Origin: an uncultured Eubacteriales bacterium | GTDB taxonomy: Bacteria; Bacillota; Clostridia; Oscillospirales; CAG-272 | Direction of reading: 5' to 3' | Length of the DNA: 13,896 bases | NCBI GenBank assembly: GCA_900554225.1 | Contig: USGH01000038.1 | Coordinates: forward strand, 1-13,896 | Part shown: positions 13,417 through 13,896 of the stretch, piece after piece | Numbering within the stretch: the first letter of the stretch is position 1 | Layout: each line of letters starts with the position of its first letter | The notes under the pieces: generated by a model | Seen by the model: the letters and a program-made list of their open reading frames with translations, nothing else | What the model was told of the DNA's origin: nothing | Databases searched by the model: none | Program-made: the position numbers and the translations under genes

Positions 13417-13896
13417 TCAGATCTCCGGGATCTCGATCTTGACCTCCTCCTTTTCTCTGGCGGAGATGAGCATCGCGTCGATGATCGCCTGGTTGTAGAT
13501 GATCTGGCTCGTCGGGATCGGCGCCGGACGGTGTTCCTTGACGGCGTCTACGAAATCGCGCACCTTCATCTGGAAGATATTGTAATTTGTCGGCTCCAGC
13601 GCGAGCGGCGTTGTGACCGGTTCCCCGCACTGGTCGTGCATGAGATAGAGCCCGGAGATGCTGCCGTCGATGATGGAGCCCCACAGCGGATTCGGATGCG
13701 GCGCCGTTGCCTTCAGACCCGCGTCGGTGCCGAGGATCACGAAATCGGAGCAGATGTCCATGTGCATTGCCCATGCCATGCGGTAGTCTAAGATGATGTC
13801 GCCCTCCAGCCGGATGAACGCCGCAGAGAAATCGTCCACGGAGAAACGGTCCGATTCGCCGTAGTACTTCGGGTTCTTGCCGAAATAGTCGGAGGC
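13417..13896 (-). CDS. Gfo/Idh/MocA family oxidoreductase, C-terminal part (159 aa seen)
   Basis: The frame is open to the window edge, so the N-terminal NAD(P)-binding Rossmann domain is missing here only because the window ends. The visible part matches the C-terminal substrate domain of Gfo/Idh/MocA dehydrogenases: VDDFSAAFIRLEGDIILDYR, then a WAMHMD strand, a FVILGTDAGLK strand, and the closing helix pattern FVDAVKEHRPAPIPTSQIIY leading to IIDAMLISAREKEEVKIEIP. These enzymes oxidise or reduce sugars, inositols or related compounds with NAD(P). No frameshift is seen. A terminator follows. It lies upstream of the solute-binding protein gene but is separated by that terminator and a new promoter, so the two are independent units. 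The substrate cannot be told without the N-terminal part. Confidence 0.88.
   Translation of the reverse strand, partial: ASDYFGKNPKYYGESDRFSVDDFSAAFIRLEGDIILDYRMAWAMHMDICSDFVILGTDAGLKATAPHPNPLWGSIIDGSISGLYLMHDQCGEPVTTPLALEPTNYNIFQMKVRDFVDAVKEHRPAPIPTSQIIYNQAIIDAMLISAREKEEVKIEIPEI

Overview
The window looks like a chromosomal segment of a GC-rich anaerobic Clostridia-type Bacillota, probably gut-associated and close to Oscillospiraceae. This is an inference from four things: strong AGGAGG-type ribosome binding sites, consensus SigA promoters (TTGACW/17 nt/TATAMT), an orphan lipoprotein solute-binding protein beside a Gfo/Idh/MocA dehydrogenase, and DUF3791-like and TetM-like proteins. No rRNA, tRNA, CRISPR array, transposase or integrase gene was seen.

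Layout. A short-chain dehydrogenase (249-1004) is the only intact + strand gene and ends at a good terminator. Every other intact gene is on the - strand. Read in transcription order from the right edge they are: the C-terminal part of a Gfo/Idh/MocA oxidoreductase (13417-13896, cut by the window edge) with terminator; a lipoprotein sugar-type binding protein (11535-13031) with a consensus promoter, a large inverted repeat over the -10 box, and a terminator; an ABC exporter ATPase (10553-11257); a two-gene unit of a duplicated multi-pass membrane protein (8946-10208) and a small membrane zinc-ribbon protein (8345-8920); an ABC-2 type permease (6565-8160) ending at a bidirectional terminator; a TetM-like translational GTPase (4205-6280); an MFS transporter (2787-4106); and a CNNM/CorC-type CBS-domain membrane protein (1147-2433).

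How the genes relate. The ATPase and ABC-2 permease probably form one exporter, but two unrelated genes separate them. These two genes have visibly lower GC and sit between two oppositely oriented copies of a dispersed intergenic repeat. The whole 8197-10550 block therefore looks like an inserted cassette. A third repeat copy lies in the leader of the TetM-like gene, where its palindromic core is expanded to four tandem units. The TetM-like gene and the MFS gene each have their own promoter and are compatible with drug or translation stress, but the TetM-like protein lacks the loop residues known from tetracycline-protecting TetM. The CNNM/CorC gene has a roughly 200-nt structured leader with a terminator-like hairpin whose left arm overlaps the stop of a possible 24-codon leader peptide. 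A + strand DUF3791-like remnant overlaps the solute-binding-protein promoter.

Most valuable leads: the repeat-bounded cassette, the CNNM leader attenuator, the duplicated membrane protein, and the divergent TetM-like factor with its repeat-filled leader.
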